Shown: positions 1-8,173, numbered from the stretch's first letter. The stretch is 47,205 nucleotides of DNA from Opitutus sp. GAS368 (GCA_945906965.1 CAMDRP010000013.1:1-47205); one strand, 5' to 3'. The notes: generated from the letters alone by a model not told the origin. Numbers and translations are program-made.

Positions 1-88
1 ATAAACGCACCCGTCCACCGGGCGTTGCGAAGCTAAAATCTCCTTCACCCAACGGGTGAAGCACATCCGTTTGCTTGGTCTGGGCCAT
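1..88 (-). CDS. partial ORF running off the window edge, unrecognised
   Basis: An ATG at 88-86 opens a frame that stays open to the window edge, giving 29 codons beginning MAQTKQTDVLHPLGEG. An AGAGG sequence lies only about 3 bases before the ATG, which is close for a ribosome binding site. I do not recognise the product. A perfect 7-bp inverted repeat (TTCACCC-AAC-GGGTGAA, 44-60) falls inside it. It lies just downstream of a sulfatase remnant read in the same direction. It may be a real gene start or chance. Confidence 0.3.
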   Translation of the reverse strand, partial: MAQTKQTDVLHPLGEGDFSFATPGGRVRL

Positions 89-146
89 AGCCTCTAGGCT
101 CAGCACTTTCCGTGAAAATTTAAATCCTCAACTGCGGAATTTAGGC

Positions 147-239
147 TTATGGCGCCGTGGGTTTGCCGTAGCCGGGGAAATGGTCCCAGGCATCATACTT
201 GGGGTCACGATTGAGGCGCGGATTGTCGTGTTCCCCAGT
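147..239 (-). pseudogene. remnant of a sulfatase C-terminus
   Basis: Read on the minus strand, 150-239 encodes 30 residues ending DPKYDAWDHFPGYGKPTAP, followed by a TAA at 147-149. This closely matches the last residues of the intact sulfatase at 3205-4770 (DPKYNAWDHFPYYGKPTTQ). An in-frame TGA at 243-245 lies just upstream of the matching part, and the bases beyond show no further sulfatase similarity, so only the tail of a gene survives. It indicates a second sulfatase once stood here and was cut away, or that a duplicated 3' end was left behind. Confidence 0.7.
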
Positions 240-368
240 GATTCAACGGCCAAAGATGGGGATTTACAGGCGGGCAGCTTCTTTGCCCCTACCTTGTTGT
301 CTCAAGAACCCATGATGATAGATTCGTGAGGATTCACTTAGCCTTGATGTTTAAAATCGCTTGAAACG

Positions 369-1472
369 CTAGGGCTTTGGGGCGGCGGACCGGATACCAT
401 TGGGTGTTTTGGCAAGGTCGTTGCCCGCTATGTCATCCCATGAATAGAGATGAAAAACTCGACCATTCGACATGGCGACAAAGAGCCCGTTGGGGAATTT
501 GGGGCTTAGCGCGGCGCTCGTGACTTCGCTGCCATCGCTCTCGATGGCGGCTACGGGTACGGTCTTGATCAGGGTGTGATCGTGTGGGTGACCGGGCGTG
601 CCTTCGCGCGGATAAATTCTAAACTGATTCGCCTGCTGGTCGGAGACGAGGATATAGCCGGTGCCGTCGTTGATCTTGTAAATGGAAATACCCTCGCAAT
701 CACTGGCGAAGCCGCTCGTGGCGAAGAGGGCGAGTTCTTGGTTGGCATCCGGCGTGTCGGGATCGGCGGCGTATTTGCGGACCCCAAAGGTCTCATCAGA
801 GTAATAAACGAAACCGAGTTCCGCATCGACGGCGATGGCCTCTATTTCCTTTTTGCCGCTATAGGCACCGAACTGGCGGACCAACGTCATTTTCACCCGG
901 CCGGTGCCATCGTCTTCTAGCCGATATTGGCCGATGTAACCGAGGCGCGGGCCGGACTTGCCGCCGACGAAGGCAAACATCGCGCCGTCACGCGGCCGCC
1001 GATAGAGCGCGAGGCCCATCGGGGCTCGCTCTGGGTCGCCGCCAAAGACGACGAGGTCACCCTTGTCCACACACTGCATGTCAGGCAGACGGTAAATGCG
1101 GAGGCGCTGCATCACGCGCTCGGTCGTCACCGCGATGTCGGTGGGCTGGCCGCCAAGCTTGAGGCCGTAGGCGATGTCGACGTTGTTGGGCCGTTTCAAG
1201 CCGGACACAACCTGCACGATGTTGCCGTCGAGATCGTAAACATTAAGTGCGCCGTCGCTGTTTTTGTCGGTGCCGACGATCAGGCTCTTCTTGTGGTCGG
1301 CGGGATTGATCCAGATCGCAGGATCGTCGGTGTCGTGTTTCGTCGGCTGCGTTATAACGCGCGGTTGAATCGCATGCGGCGCCGGGGCGGCGAGCTGCGC
1401 GGCACGAAGCGAGGCCAGCACCAGAACGGGTATGTAAGTGAGCGCACAGCGGACCAGGAGGCGACATTTCAT
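369..1472 (-). CDS. beta-propeller phytase (3-phytase family), secreted
   Basis: A 367-residue protein with an N-terminal hydrophobic signal (about residues 5-29), so probably exported. Beta-propeller phytases hydrolyse myo-inositol hexakisphosphate in a calcium-dependent way and release phosphate. The family signature is clear: DTDDPAIW at 47-54, NNVD at 96-99, then later propeller blades with SDETFG and DCEGISIY. Length fits the single-domain family. AGGT lies about 6 bases before the ATG. No phosphate transport gene adjoins it. It sits alone between the sulfatase remnant and a toxin-antitoxin pair, so it is probably a single-gene unit for phosphate scavenging. I am confident of the fold, less of substrate. 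Confidence 0.85.
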   Translation of the reverse strand: MKCRLLVRCALTYIPVLVLASLRAAQLAAPAPHAIQPRVITQPTKHDTDDPAIWINPADHKKSLIVGTDKNSDGALNVYDLDGNIVQVVSGLKRPNNVDIAYGLKLGGQPTDIAVTTERVMQRLRIYRLPDMQCVDKGDLVVFGGDPERAPMGLALYRRPRDGAMFAFVGGKSGPRLGYIGQYRLEDDGTGRVKMTLVRQFGAYSGKKEIEAIAVDAELGFVYYSDETFGVRKYAADPDTPDANQELALFATSGFASDCEGISIYKINDGTGYILVSDQQANQFRIYPREGTPGHPHDHTLIKTVPVAAIESDGSEVTSAALSPKFPNGLFVAMSNGRVFHLYSWDDIAGNDLAKTPNGIRSAAPKP

Positions 1473-1536
1473 TGCACCTAACCATTAAAGCGATTGGACG
1501 ACCATGGCCTTGATCGTTTTTTTCTGCCGCCGGCGG

Positions 1537-1941
1537 TTACGCTTCCAGATCGATAGAGGCAACCCATTCGGCAGGGATGACACGCAGATGGGCGTCACGA
1601 TGAACGAGAATCGCGCCTTGCACGCGGGCGGCCGCGGCGATGAGTGCATCCACCAAAGGTAGGCGAGTGGAAACGACGTGTAAAAGCTCAGCGCTCGCCT
1701 CTGCGACCGCTTCGTCAATGGCTACGACGCCACTCAGCATATGGCGGTAATCGGCTAGTACGCTTTGGATCTGCGCCTGGTCTTGGCCCAGATCGCGCAG
1801 ACGACGGGCGAATTCCGGTAAGCTCACACTTGCAATGTACAGTTCGGGGTCCTCGGCGGTGAAGAGGGCGTGGACCTGCTCGGCGCCCGGCTCGTTGCGG
1901 TAGTGGGCGAGTAGGGCGGAAGTATCGAATAGATAAACCAT
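1537..1941 (-). CDS. vapC: PIN-domain toxin (VapC-like)
   Basis: A 134-residue PIN-domain protein, the usual length for VapC ribonucleases, which cleave RNA in a metal-dependent way and are held inactive by a partner antitoxin. Candidate acidic active-site residues are D6 (YLFDTSALL), E43 (LPEF), D98 (LPLVDALIAA) and D116 (HRDAHL). The AbrB-like antitoxin gene ends 3 bases before this start, and GAGGG 7 bases upstream of the ATG is a good ribosome binding site, so the two are translated from one mRNA. This is a complete module, unlike the next one to the right. Confidence 0.85.
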   Translation of the reverse strand: MVYLFDTSALLAHYRNEPGAEQVHALFTAEDPELYIASVSLPEFARRLRDLGQDQAQIQSVLADYRHMLSGVVAIDEAVAEASAELLHVVSTRLPLVDALIAAAARVQGAILVHRDAHLRVIPAEWVASIDLEA

Positions 1942-1944
1942 GAT

Positions 1945-2208
1945 TTAGCCCTCTTTAGCCCGCTCCGCAGCGAGTTCAGCCACGGCGCTGCGCTCGGGCG
2001 CCCACCTCGCGCCGGCCCCGCGTAGGCGCTCGGCGAGATCAGCCCGCTTGGGTATGATGCGCACCCGTAGCTCAGACTCGCTGCCGGCCACTGGTGCCCA
2101 ATCCAAACGGCAGCCAGGAGAAATCGCGAAACGCCGCGAAATTTCGACAGGAATGGTAATCATATTTTTCGTGGTAACCATTGTTTTCATGGTAAATAAA
2201 TAATACAT
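1945..2208 (-). CDS. AbrB/MazE-type antitoxin of the PIN module
   Basis: An 87-residue protein with an AbrB-type swapped-hairpin DNA-binding N-terminus (TTKNMITIPVEISRRF) and a charged C-terminal tail that would bind the toxin. It lies directly upstream of the PIN toxin, in the usual antitoxin-first order, and would bind both toxin and its own promoter. Two starts are possible: the ATG at 2208 or the one at 2190 (MKTMVTTKN). The second gives the typical family N-terminus and may be the true one. Neither has a clear Shine-Dalgarno sequence. Upstream (2209-2470) is AT-rich. Confidence 0.75.
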   Translation of the reverse strand: MYYLFTMKTMVTTKNMITIPVEISRRFAISPGCRLDWAPVAGSESELRVRIIPKRADLAERLRGAGARWAPERSAVAELAAERAKEG

Positions 2209-2471
2209 GGCGTTTTAAAAAACAAGTTTACTAGTGTTTAAATTTTATAAATTACTGATTAAAAATATTTTATATAGAGTATTTCAGTTCTATGAGCTTT
2301 AGATTCAAGAACCTTTGCCATTTCTTGGGTTGGGCCTACCTGTCTACTCGCCTCTAGCTTCAGCGCGACTATGAGGTTTTTACAGGGTAACAGCGGTTTC
2401 GTTTCTTAACCCTAACGTACTTATTATGGCACTCATTGACAGATACATTTGATTAATGTATGCATTAATGT
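2209..2471. other. AT-rich intergenic region between two toxin-antitoxin modules
   Basis: About 260 bases with no credible ORF. The left part (2209-2300) is strongly AT-rich compared with the GC-rich genes around it. It must carry the divergent promoters of the AbrB-type and the ribbon-helix-helix antitoxins. The right end holds the promoter and repeats described separately. Confidence 0.5.
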
Positions 2472-2474
2472 ATG
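2436..2474 (+). promoter_or_regulatory. promoter and direct-repeat operator of the RHH antitoxin
   Basis: TTGACA at 2436-2441 is a perfect -35 box. It is followed by a perfect 11-base direct repeat, ATTAATGTATG, at 2452-2462 and 2464-2474, with the antitoxin ATG inside the second copy. Ribbon-helix-helix antitoxins commonly bind short tandem repeats in their own promoter, so this is a good autoregulation site. If the -35 is real, transcription would begin at or very near the ATG, giving a leaderless mRNA. No -10 box matches well. Confidence 0.45.
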
Positions 2475-2717
2475 AAGACGATCACTGTTAACGTCAGTGA
2501 GCCTGTTTATGCTGAATTTCAACGTTTTGCGATTGATCAGGACCGTCCTACCTCGGAAATCATCCGGGAGGCGATGGAGTACTACCGCCAAACTAAAATC
2601 CACCCCGTGCGTAGCCTCCGCAATTCACGCCCAGCGAGCGTTAAAGCGGTGCTCAAACCGTGGGCTGGGCGGGGTGAACTTCTAGACGACATGTTTGAAG
2701 CGCATGCACGCGATTGA
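2472..2717 (+). CDS. ribbon-helix-helix antitoxin (VapB/CopG-like)
   Basis: An 81-residue protein whose first 45 residues look like a ribbon-helix-helix DNA-binding domain: a short beta strand (KTITVNVSE), then two helices (VYAEFQRFAI and PTSEIIREAMEYYRQ). The C-terminal half would wrap the partner toxin. Its 3' end overlaps the start of the PIN toxin by 14 bases, typical of translationally coupled modules. Because the toxin downstream is frameshifted, this antitoxin may now be an orphan. Its start lies inside the second of two direct repeats. Confidence 0.75.
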   Translation: MKTITVNVSEPVYAEFQRFAIDQDRPTSEIIREAMEYYRQTKIHPVRSLRNSRPASVKAVLKPWAGRGELLDDMFEAHARD

Positions 2718-3125
2718 TACTACCTTTTTAATTCAGGTTGAATTACGTGAGGCGCAAGACCACCTCCGTGCTAGGGCATGGTTAGACCGCACCCTTGAAT
2801 CTGACGGGCAACTATTTGCGCTAGCCCCGCAGGTGCTGACGGAATTCATCCGCGGCGATTTGCGCTTCCGCTGAGCATGGAAGAGGCCACGGAACGGGCC
2901 CAACTTTGGTGCTCAGCTAAAGAAGTCCGCGCAATCTACCCCACAGCGGAGTCGACCGCGCTCACACTGCAATGGCTTCGCTCCTATCGACTCGGCCGCA
3001 AACGACTGTTAGACACGCAACTGGCGGCGACTTACTCCACCGCTGGCATTCATCGGCTGCTCACCGCTAATGCCGATGATTTTGCGGTATTTGAGGTTTT
3101 TAGTTTCACCGCATACGCCGGCTAG
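2704..3125 (+). pseudogene. vapC: PIN-domain toxin (VapC-like), frameshifted
   Basis: From the ATG at 2704 the first 56 codons read as a PIN domain start (AIDTTFLIQVELREA, then APQVLTEFIRGDLRF) and hit TGA at 2872-2874. The rest of the domain continues in the -1 frame from about 2868 (PLSMEEATERAQLW, then RLLDTQLAATY and TANADDFAVF) to a TAG at 3123. Joined, the two parts give a protein of about 140 residues with all expected acidic positions. So a single-base change, about 2866-2869, splits an otherwise intact gene. It could be a true inactivating mutation, a sequencing error, or recoding; no classic slippery heptamer is evident. Confidence 0.75.
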
Positions 3126-3204
3126 GTGAAACGGTCCGGTCGGCCCTTTGCAGGGCATTTGCAACCTCGTCGTGCTCGATTTGCCAGAGGTCACGGCGGG
3201 CGGC

Positions 3205-4770
3205 TTACTGCGTCGTGGGTTTGCCGTAGTAGGGGAAATGGTCCCACGCGTTATACTTGGGGTCGAGGCGTGGGTCGTGGGTCTCGGTCATCCAGGTCTT
3301 CACGCGGGCGCGCAGCTGGGCGAGGGAGGCGGCGTAGGCGGGTTGATCAGCGATGTTGGTGAGTTGGTGAGGATCGCGGCGGAGGTCGTAGAGCTCTTCG
3401 GCGGGGCGGCGGCCAAAGATGCGTGCGAAGTAGGGAGCGATGGCGGGCTCGTGTTGGTGCGCGAGGAGGTAGTCTTTGACGTGCGTGGTATCGACATCGC
3501 CGTAGGGGCGGCCGTGGATGAAGAACACATCGGGGTCGCCGGCGGGCCACCGCTCGGGGTGGAGGTTGTGCAAATAGAGGAAGTCGCGGGTGCGGATGGC
3601 GCGCACCGGATAACCCAGATGGTCGCGGCGGACGTCGGCATGGCGCTCGCGTTCCATGAAGACGGCGTCGCGGGGCGTGGGGTCGGGTTGGTCGAGGAGG
3701 AGTTTTTTGATACTGCGCATCGTCATGACGGGCGGGGGCGTGAGGCCGGCGAGCTCGAGGAACGTGGGGCCAAGGTCGGCGACGTTGACGAAGGCATCGA
3801 CGGTGCGGCCGGCGCGGAGGTTTTTGCCCCAGCGAATCGCCAAGGGCACGCGGGAGCCGGTGTCGTAGCAGTTGGCGAGGCCGCGCGGGAGCTGCCAGCC
3901 GTTGTCGCTGGTGTAGATGATGACGGTATTTTCGAGTTCGCCGGATTTTTCCAAGGTAGCGATGGCGCGGGCAGCTTCGGCGTCGAGCTGCATGATACCG
4001 CCGTAATAGTTGAGCAGATCGCCGCGGACCTCGGGGCAATCGGGGAGCTCGGGTGGGATCGTGAGGCGTGAGGGATCGAGGCGAGCGCGGGCGGCGGCGA
4101 GGTAGGGGTGTTTACCCCCGCGGGTCGCGGTGTCGGTGTTGCCCAGCCAGAAGAAAAATGGTGCATCGGCGGGCGTGCGACGGGCCTGGAAATCGGCAAA
4201 GTGGGTGAACTTGGGGCCGACGGGGTTTTCTTTCCAGCCGGAGACCTCGCTGTTGCCGGGGGCCCAAGGTTTGCCGCTGTAGCCGAGGGTGTAGCCGGCA
4301 GCGCGGAGGAGCTGGGTGACGACGGGTGTATCTTGCGGGAAGCTGCTCCAGAGGTTGGCGCGCGCGCCGAGCTCGTGGGCTTGCCGGCCGGTTAGGACGC
4401 AGGAGCGCGTGGGTGAGCACGACGGGACGGGGTTAAACGTGTGGGTGAACACTACGCCCTCACGCGCGACGCGATCAAAGGCCGGCGTGAGCGCCATCGG
4501 GTCGCCCAAGGCGCCGGCGGTGGGCCAGCGCCAGTTGTCGGCGAGGATGAGAAGAATATTGGGCCGATCTGCGGCGTGCGCGAGACTCAGGCTGGCGAGT
4601 AAGAGGAGTATGAAGACAGCGGCGCTACGAACCCCCCCGGTTGGGTTCAGAGCAGGGGCTGATGCTGACGCAGGTGCTGACGCTGAAACCGAAGCAGCCG
4701 AGGAATCATTCATGGGGGCAAGCGAGGGGGTAGAGCTGCGACCACGGTTTGATTTTTGCCCGCGCGCCAC
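3205..4770 (-). CDS. sulfatase, FGly type (N-sulfoglucosamine sulfohydrolase-like)
   Basis: A type I sulfatase of up to 521 residues that would hydrolyse sulfate esters or N-sulfates of polysaccharides outside the cytoplasm. The signature C118-S-P-T-R122 provides the cysteine converted to formylglycine. Metal ligands appear in LLILADNW (about 73-80) and YTSDNGWQ. A Ser/Ala-rich stretch precedes a hydrophobic signal segment (50-66, ending AHA). The longest frame begins with GTG at 4770; the ATG at 4713 (residue 20) is the better start, though neither has an obvious ribosome binding site. The C-terminus matches the remnant at 147-239. The gene adjoins the sulfur-assimilation cluster in the same direction, separated by a hairpin, so shared regulation is possible but unproven. 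Confidence 0.9.
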   Translation of the reverse strand: MARGQKSNRGRSSTPSLAPMNDSSAASVSASAPASASAPALNPTGGVRSAAVFILLLLASLSLAHAADRPNILLILADNWRWPTAGALGDPMALTPAFDRVAREGVVFTHTFNPVPSCSPTRSCVLTGRQAHELGARANLWSSFPQDTPVVTQLLRAAGYTLGYSGKPWAPGNSEVSGWKENPVGPKFTHFADFQARRTPADAPFFFWLGNTDTATRGGKHPYLAAARARLDPSRLTIPPELPDCPEVRGDLLNYYGGIMQLDAEAARAIATLEKSGELENTVIIYTSDNGWQLPRGLANCYDTGSRVPLAIRWGKNLRAGRTVDAFVNVADLGPTFLELAGLTPPPVMTMRSIKKLLLDQPDPTPRDAVFMERERHADVRRDHLGYPVRAIRTRDFLYLHNLHPERWPAGDPDVFFIHGRPYGDVDTTHVKDYLLAHQHEPAIAPYFARIFGRRPAEELYDLRRDPHQLTNIADQPAYAASLAQLRARVKTWMTETHDPRLDPKYNAWDHFPYYGKPTTQ

Positions 4771-4789
4771 AAGTCCTAAACCCTGCGAC

Positions 4790-4808
4790 GCGTCACGGCG
4801 CGTGACGC
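4790..4808 (-). terminator. hairpin after the sulfite reductase gene
   Basis: A perfect 8-bp inverted repeat, GCGTCACG-GCG-CGTGACGC, lies 16 bases past the stop of the CbiX-sulfite reductase gene and before the sulfatase. There is no T-run on the minus strand, so it may be a weak terminator, an RNA stability element or a protein-binding palindrome. Confidence 0.4.
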
Positions 4809-4823
4809 TACTTAGCGTCTAGC

Positions 4824-7382
4824 TCACGCCGTGGCCGGAGCGAGCGCCGGAGCGACCTTGCTGGCTTCGTGGAAATCGGCGGGCGTGCCGGTGTGGTTCA
4901 CGATGCCGGTGCGTAGTGTGAAATCACCGAAGCGCTCGCCGGACGTGCGTTCCAACGCGTAGCGGCGGATGATCGGGCCGAGTAAGGGGACGATCTCGGC
5001 GACGGGCACGTTAGGACGGAAGAGGGTGTTGAAACGTGAGCCGTTGAAAGCGGCGCCGAGGTAGATGTTGTATTTGCCGGGGGCGCGACCGACGAAGCCG
5101 ATCTCGGCGAGGTAGGGCCGACCGCAGCCATTGGGGCAACCGGTGATGCGCAGCGTGATCGCGTCGTCGCGGAGGCCGGCAGCTTCGATCTCGGTCTCGA
5201 GGAGTTTTACGAGTTCGGGTAAGTAGCGCTCGCTCTCAGCGAGGGCGAGGCCACAGGTGGGCAGCGCGACGCAGGACATGGCGTTGAGCGCGAGGCCCGA
5301 GGCGGCGTTGGCGGTGTCGAGGCCGTGTTTTTTAAGGAGCGCTTCGATGATCGGGCGTTGCGCGGGAGTGACGCCGGCGATCATGAGGTTTTGGTTGGCG
5401 GTGAGGCGGAAGTCGCCGGTGTGCGCGGTGGCGATCTCGCGGAGAGCGTGCTTCAGGGCGTCTTTTACGCGGCCGCTCATAATGAACAACGTGAAGTGGG
5501 CGTTGCCGTTTTCGCCGGCGACCCAGCCGTAGCGGTCGCCGGTAGAGGTGAACTCAAAGCGGCGAGGAGCGCTGAGGGTGTAACCGAGACGTTTCTCGAC
5601 CTCGGTGCGGAACCAGACGATGCCGTGGTCGGCGATGGTGTACTTCAGGCGGGCGTGTTTGCGGTCGGTGCGGTCGCCGTGGTCGCGCTGGACGAGCATG
5701 ACTTTCTCGGCGACCTCGACAACTTGGTCGACGGTGCAGAAGCCGAGAATATCAGCGAGGCGCGGGTAGGTCTCGATCTGGTTGTGCGACATGCCGAGGC
5801 CTCCGCCGACAGTGACGTTGAAGCCAAGGAGTTTTTGGCCGGACTGATCAGCAATGGCGATGAAGCCGAGATCGTGGGCGTAGATGTCGACGTCGTTGCT
5901 CGGCGGGATGGCGATGACGGTTTTGAATTTGCGCGGGAGATAAGTGGAGCCGTAGAGCGGCTCGTGATCGGGTTCGCCGCCGGAGACGAGTTCATCGGCG
6001 ACCCAGATCTCGTGGTAGGCGCGGGTGCGGGGCGAGAGGTGGTCGCTGATGGCTTTGGCGAGGCGGAGCGTCTCGGCGTGGAGGGCGCTTTGCTCGGGGT
6101 TGGGGTTGGCCATGACGTTGCGGTTGACGTCGCCGCAGGCGGCGAGGGTGTCCATGAGCTGGGCGTTGATGGCCTTGATGGACGGTCGGAGGTTGCCTTT
6201 GAGGATGCCGTGAAACTGGAAGGCCTGGCGCGTGGTGATCTTGAGCGTACCGTTGGCGTGGGAGTCGGCGAGGGCGTCGAGGGCGAGCCATTGGGGGGGC
6301 GTGCACACGCCGCCGGGGACGCGGATGCGGGCCATGAAGGAGAACGCTTTTTCTTTGTTCTCACGACGGCGCAGGTTGCGCAGGTCGCGGTCGTCTTGGG
6401 CGTAGATGCCGTGGAATTTGGTGAGCTGGGCGCTGTCTTCGGTGATCGTGCCCGTGGTGCTGTCGGCGAGGTCGCGGAGGATGTGACCGCGAAGGAAGTT
6501 GCTCTCGGTTTTGATGATCTCGTTTTTGGCGAGAGGCTTGGACGTGGGGGCAGCAGGAGTGGCTGGAGTGGACATGGCGAAAGGGGTGGCGAGGGTGGAG
6601 CGGAGGGCGTGAGCGAGCGTTTCGACGGCGAGCGGATGGGAGCCGATGAGCTCGGTCGGGTGGCAGCGGAGGGAGGGTTGGGCGGAGGTGGCAGTCGCGC
6701 AGATCTGGGCGATGTCGCCGCCGGCGCCGGCGTGGCGGCCGGGTGAAAGAAAGAGCAACGCGATCACGACATCGCCCGTATCGAAGCCAGCCTTACAGAG
6801 CTGGTCGGCGAGGAGCGGGAGGTTGTGCGGGTGTTCTTCGCCCTCCATCGAGGCGGCGACGAGCGGGCCGATGACGGGGCCGAGCAGTGCACGGACCTGG
6901 GCGGCGACCTGGTCGCGCAAGGCGGCGGAGGCGGGCGAAGGGCCGCCGTGGTCGACGACGATCACGGGCGGAGTGGTGATGCCAGCGGCGTGGATTTTTT
7001 GGCGGATGCGATCGGCGATGATCGCGGGAATCACCTCAGCGCTCGCCAGACTCGTTGTGAACACCGTGCGAAACGGCGCGGCGGGCGACTGGAGTTTTTC
7101 GAGGTCGTCGCGTAGCGAGGAACCGATGGCGCCCTGAGGACTGATAAAGAACGGGAGGAAAACAAAGTCGCGTTCGCCGGCGGCGAGCTGGGCGGACATC
7201 CACGATTTGAGGGTGGCGGCGGGCGTGCCGGCAAGGTCGGCGGGCGCGATGCGATCACTGTGTTTCCACGAGACCGGGTGCACAGGGACGCCGACGTTGG
7301 CTGTGAGGGCGGCGGCGACGCGGCGGAGGTTGAGCGTCGCGGCGGGCTCGAGGGAGCCGTTGTCGATGAGGGCAATGATCAT
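4824..7382 (-). CDS. fused CbiX-type chelatase and siroheme sulfite reductase
   Basis: An 852-residue two-part protein. Residues 1-265 are a duplicated CbiX/SirB-like sirohydrochlorin chelatase. The second half keeps the likely catalytic histidines (VVDHGG, H145; SPGRHAGAGG, H217), while the first half has lost them (ALIDNGS, ISPQGAI). After a Pro/Ala linker (268-285), residues 286-852 form a sulfite reductase hemoprotein. It has C704-x5-C710 and C749-x3-C753 for the [4Fe-4S]-siroheme centre. The start is the ATG at 7382, whose ATGA overlaps the stop of the upstream methyltransferase gene. The protein would insert iron into sirohydrochlorin and reduce sulfite to sulfide with six electrons. 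No CysJ flavoprotein is nearby, so the donor may be ferredoxin. A nitrite reductase role is less likely given the sulfate genes alongside. Confidence 0.88.
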   Translation of the reverse strand: MIIALIDNGSLEPAATLNLRRVAAALTANVGVPVHPVSWKHSDRIAPADLAGTPAATLKSWMSAQLAAGERDFVFLPFFISPQGAIGSSLRDDLEKLQSPAAPFRTVFTTSLASAEVIPAIIADRIRQKIHAAGITTPPVIVVDHGGPSPASAALRDQVAAQVRALLGPVIGPLVAASMEGEEHPHNLPLLADQLCKAGFDTGDVVIALLFLSPGRHAGAGGDIAQICATATSAQPSLRCHPTELIGSHPLAVETLAHALRSTLATPFAMSTPATPAAPTSKPLAKNEIIKTESNFLRGHILRDLADSTTGTITEDSAQLTKFHGIYAQDDRDLRNLRRRENKEKAFSFMARIRVPGGVCTPPQWLALDALADSHANGTLKITTRQAFQFHGILKGNLRPSIKAINAQLMDTLAACGDVNRNVMANPNPEQSALHAETLRLAKAISDHLSPRTRAYHEIWVADELVSGGEPDHEPLYGSTYLPRKFKTVIAIPPSNDVDIYAHDLGFIAIADQSGQKLLGFNVTVGGGLGMSHNQIETYPRLADILGFCTVDQVVEVAEKVMLVQRDHGDRTDRKHARLKYTIADHGIVWFRTEVEKRLGYTLSAPRRFEFTSTGDRYGWVAGENGNAHFTLFIMSGRVKDALKHALREIATAHTGDFRLTANQNLMIAGVTPAQRPIIEALLKKHGLDTANAASGLALNAMSCVALPTCGLALAESERYLPELVKLLETEIEAAGLRDDAITLRITGCPNGCGRPYLAEIGFVGRAPGKYNIYLGAAFNGSRFNTLFRPNVPVAEIVPLLGPIIRRYALERTSGERFGDFTLRTGIVNHTGTPADFHEASKVAPALAPATA

Positions 7383-8173
7383 GGGGCCAAGGCCGCGGGG
7401 CGGGCGGCTTCGAACCAAGCAAGTTTATCGGCGAGGGCGGCAACTTCGCCGATAACGACGATGGCCGGAGCGCCGAAGCCCGCGTGTTCGGATTCGAGGG
7501 CGACGCGGGCGAGAGTGGAGAGGAGTTGGCGGTGTTCGCCCGTCGTGGCCGACTGGATGACGGCGACCGGCGTGGAACCGATCAGGCCACCGGCTTGAAG
7601 GCGGCGCGTGATCGTCTCGAGGTTTTTCATGCCCATATAAAGACAGAGCGTGGCGCCGAGACGCGCGTAGTCTTCCCAACGAATCGCGGAGTCGGGCTTC
7701 GCCGGGTCTTCATGGCCGGTGAGGAAAACGACGCCGCTGGCGTGCGCGCGGTGCGTGAGCGGGATGCCCGCGTAGGCCGCCGCGGCCAACGCCGAGGTGA
7801 CGCCTGGAACAACCTCAAACGCGATGCCCGCCGCGACGAGCGCCTCGGCTTCCTCGCCCCCGCGGCCGAAGATGAACGGATCGCCGCCTTTGAGCCGCAC
7901 GACGGTTTTCCCTTCGCCGGCGAGCCGCACGAGAATGGTCTCGATATCGCGTTGCGGGCAGCAGAAGCCGCCGCCTTTTTTGCCGACGAAGATTTTTTCG
8001 GCATGGGCGGGGGCGAGCGCTAAAATCGCCGGCGCGACCAGATAATCATAGACCACCGCGTCGGCCTCGCGGATGAGCCGATGGGCTTTTAGCGTGAGGA
8101 GTTCGGGGTCGCCTGGACCGGCGCCGACGAGAGCGACGCGACCGGCGGGATAAAATGTGGGGGCCGATTCCAT
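7379..8173 (-). CDS. cobA: uroporphyrinogen-III C-methyltransferase (SUMT)
   Basis: A SAM-dependent methyltransferase that converts uroporphyrinogen III to precorrin-2, the first step to siroheme. The family motifs are present: VALVGAGPGDPELLTLKA near the N-terminus, VVRLKGGDPFIFGRGGEE, and VVPGVTSALAAAAYAGIPLTHR. At about 264 residues it is the stand-alone type without the CysG dehydrogenase/ferrochelatase part. I use the ATG at 8173; a GTG at 8206 would add 11 residues. Its TGA overlaps the ATG of the chelatase-sulfite reductase gene, so both are translated together. The operon thus links siroheme synthesis to its use; the precorrin-2 dehydrogenase step is missing here. Confidence 0.92.
   Translation of the reverse strand: MESAPTFYPAGRVALVGAGPGDPELLTLKAHRLIREADAVVYDYLVAPAILALAPAHAEKIFVGKKGGGFCCPQRDIETILVRLAGEGKTVVRLKGGDPFIFGRGGEEAEALVAAGIAFEVVPGVTSALAAAAYAGIPLTHRAHASGVVFLTGHEDPAKPDSAIRWEDYARLGATLCLYMGMKNLETITRRLQAGGLIGSTPVAVIQSATTGEHRQLLSTLARVALESEHAGFGAPAIVVIGEVAALADKLAWFEAARPAALAP

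Noticed and set aside
44-60. TTCACCC-AAC-GGGTGAA as a terminator or integron attC site
   Set aside because: The stem is only 7 bp with no T-run, and no attC core sites (GTTRRRY/RYYYAAC) flank it in the right arrangement. It also lies inside a possible reading frame.
2860-2876. Programmed -1 frameshifting in the PIN toxin
   Set aside because: No X-XXY-YYZ slippery heptamer and no clear downstream stem were seen, so a plain mutation or sequencing error is more likely.
5325-6746. 473-codon open frame antisense to the sulfite reductase
   Set aside because: A shadow of the real gene, whose siroheme and Fe-S motifs are on the other strand; the antisense product is repetitive and Gly/Val/Asp-rich.
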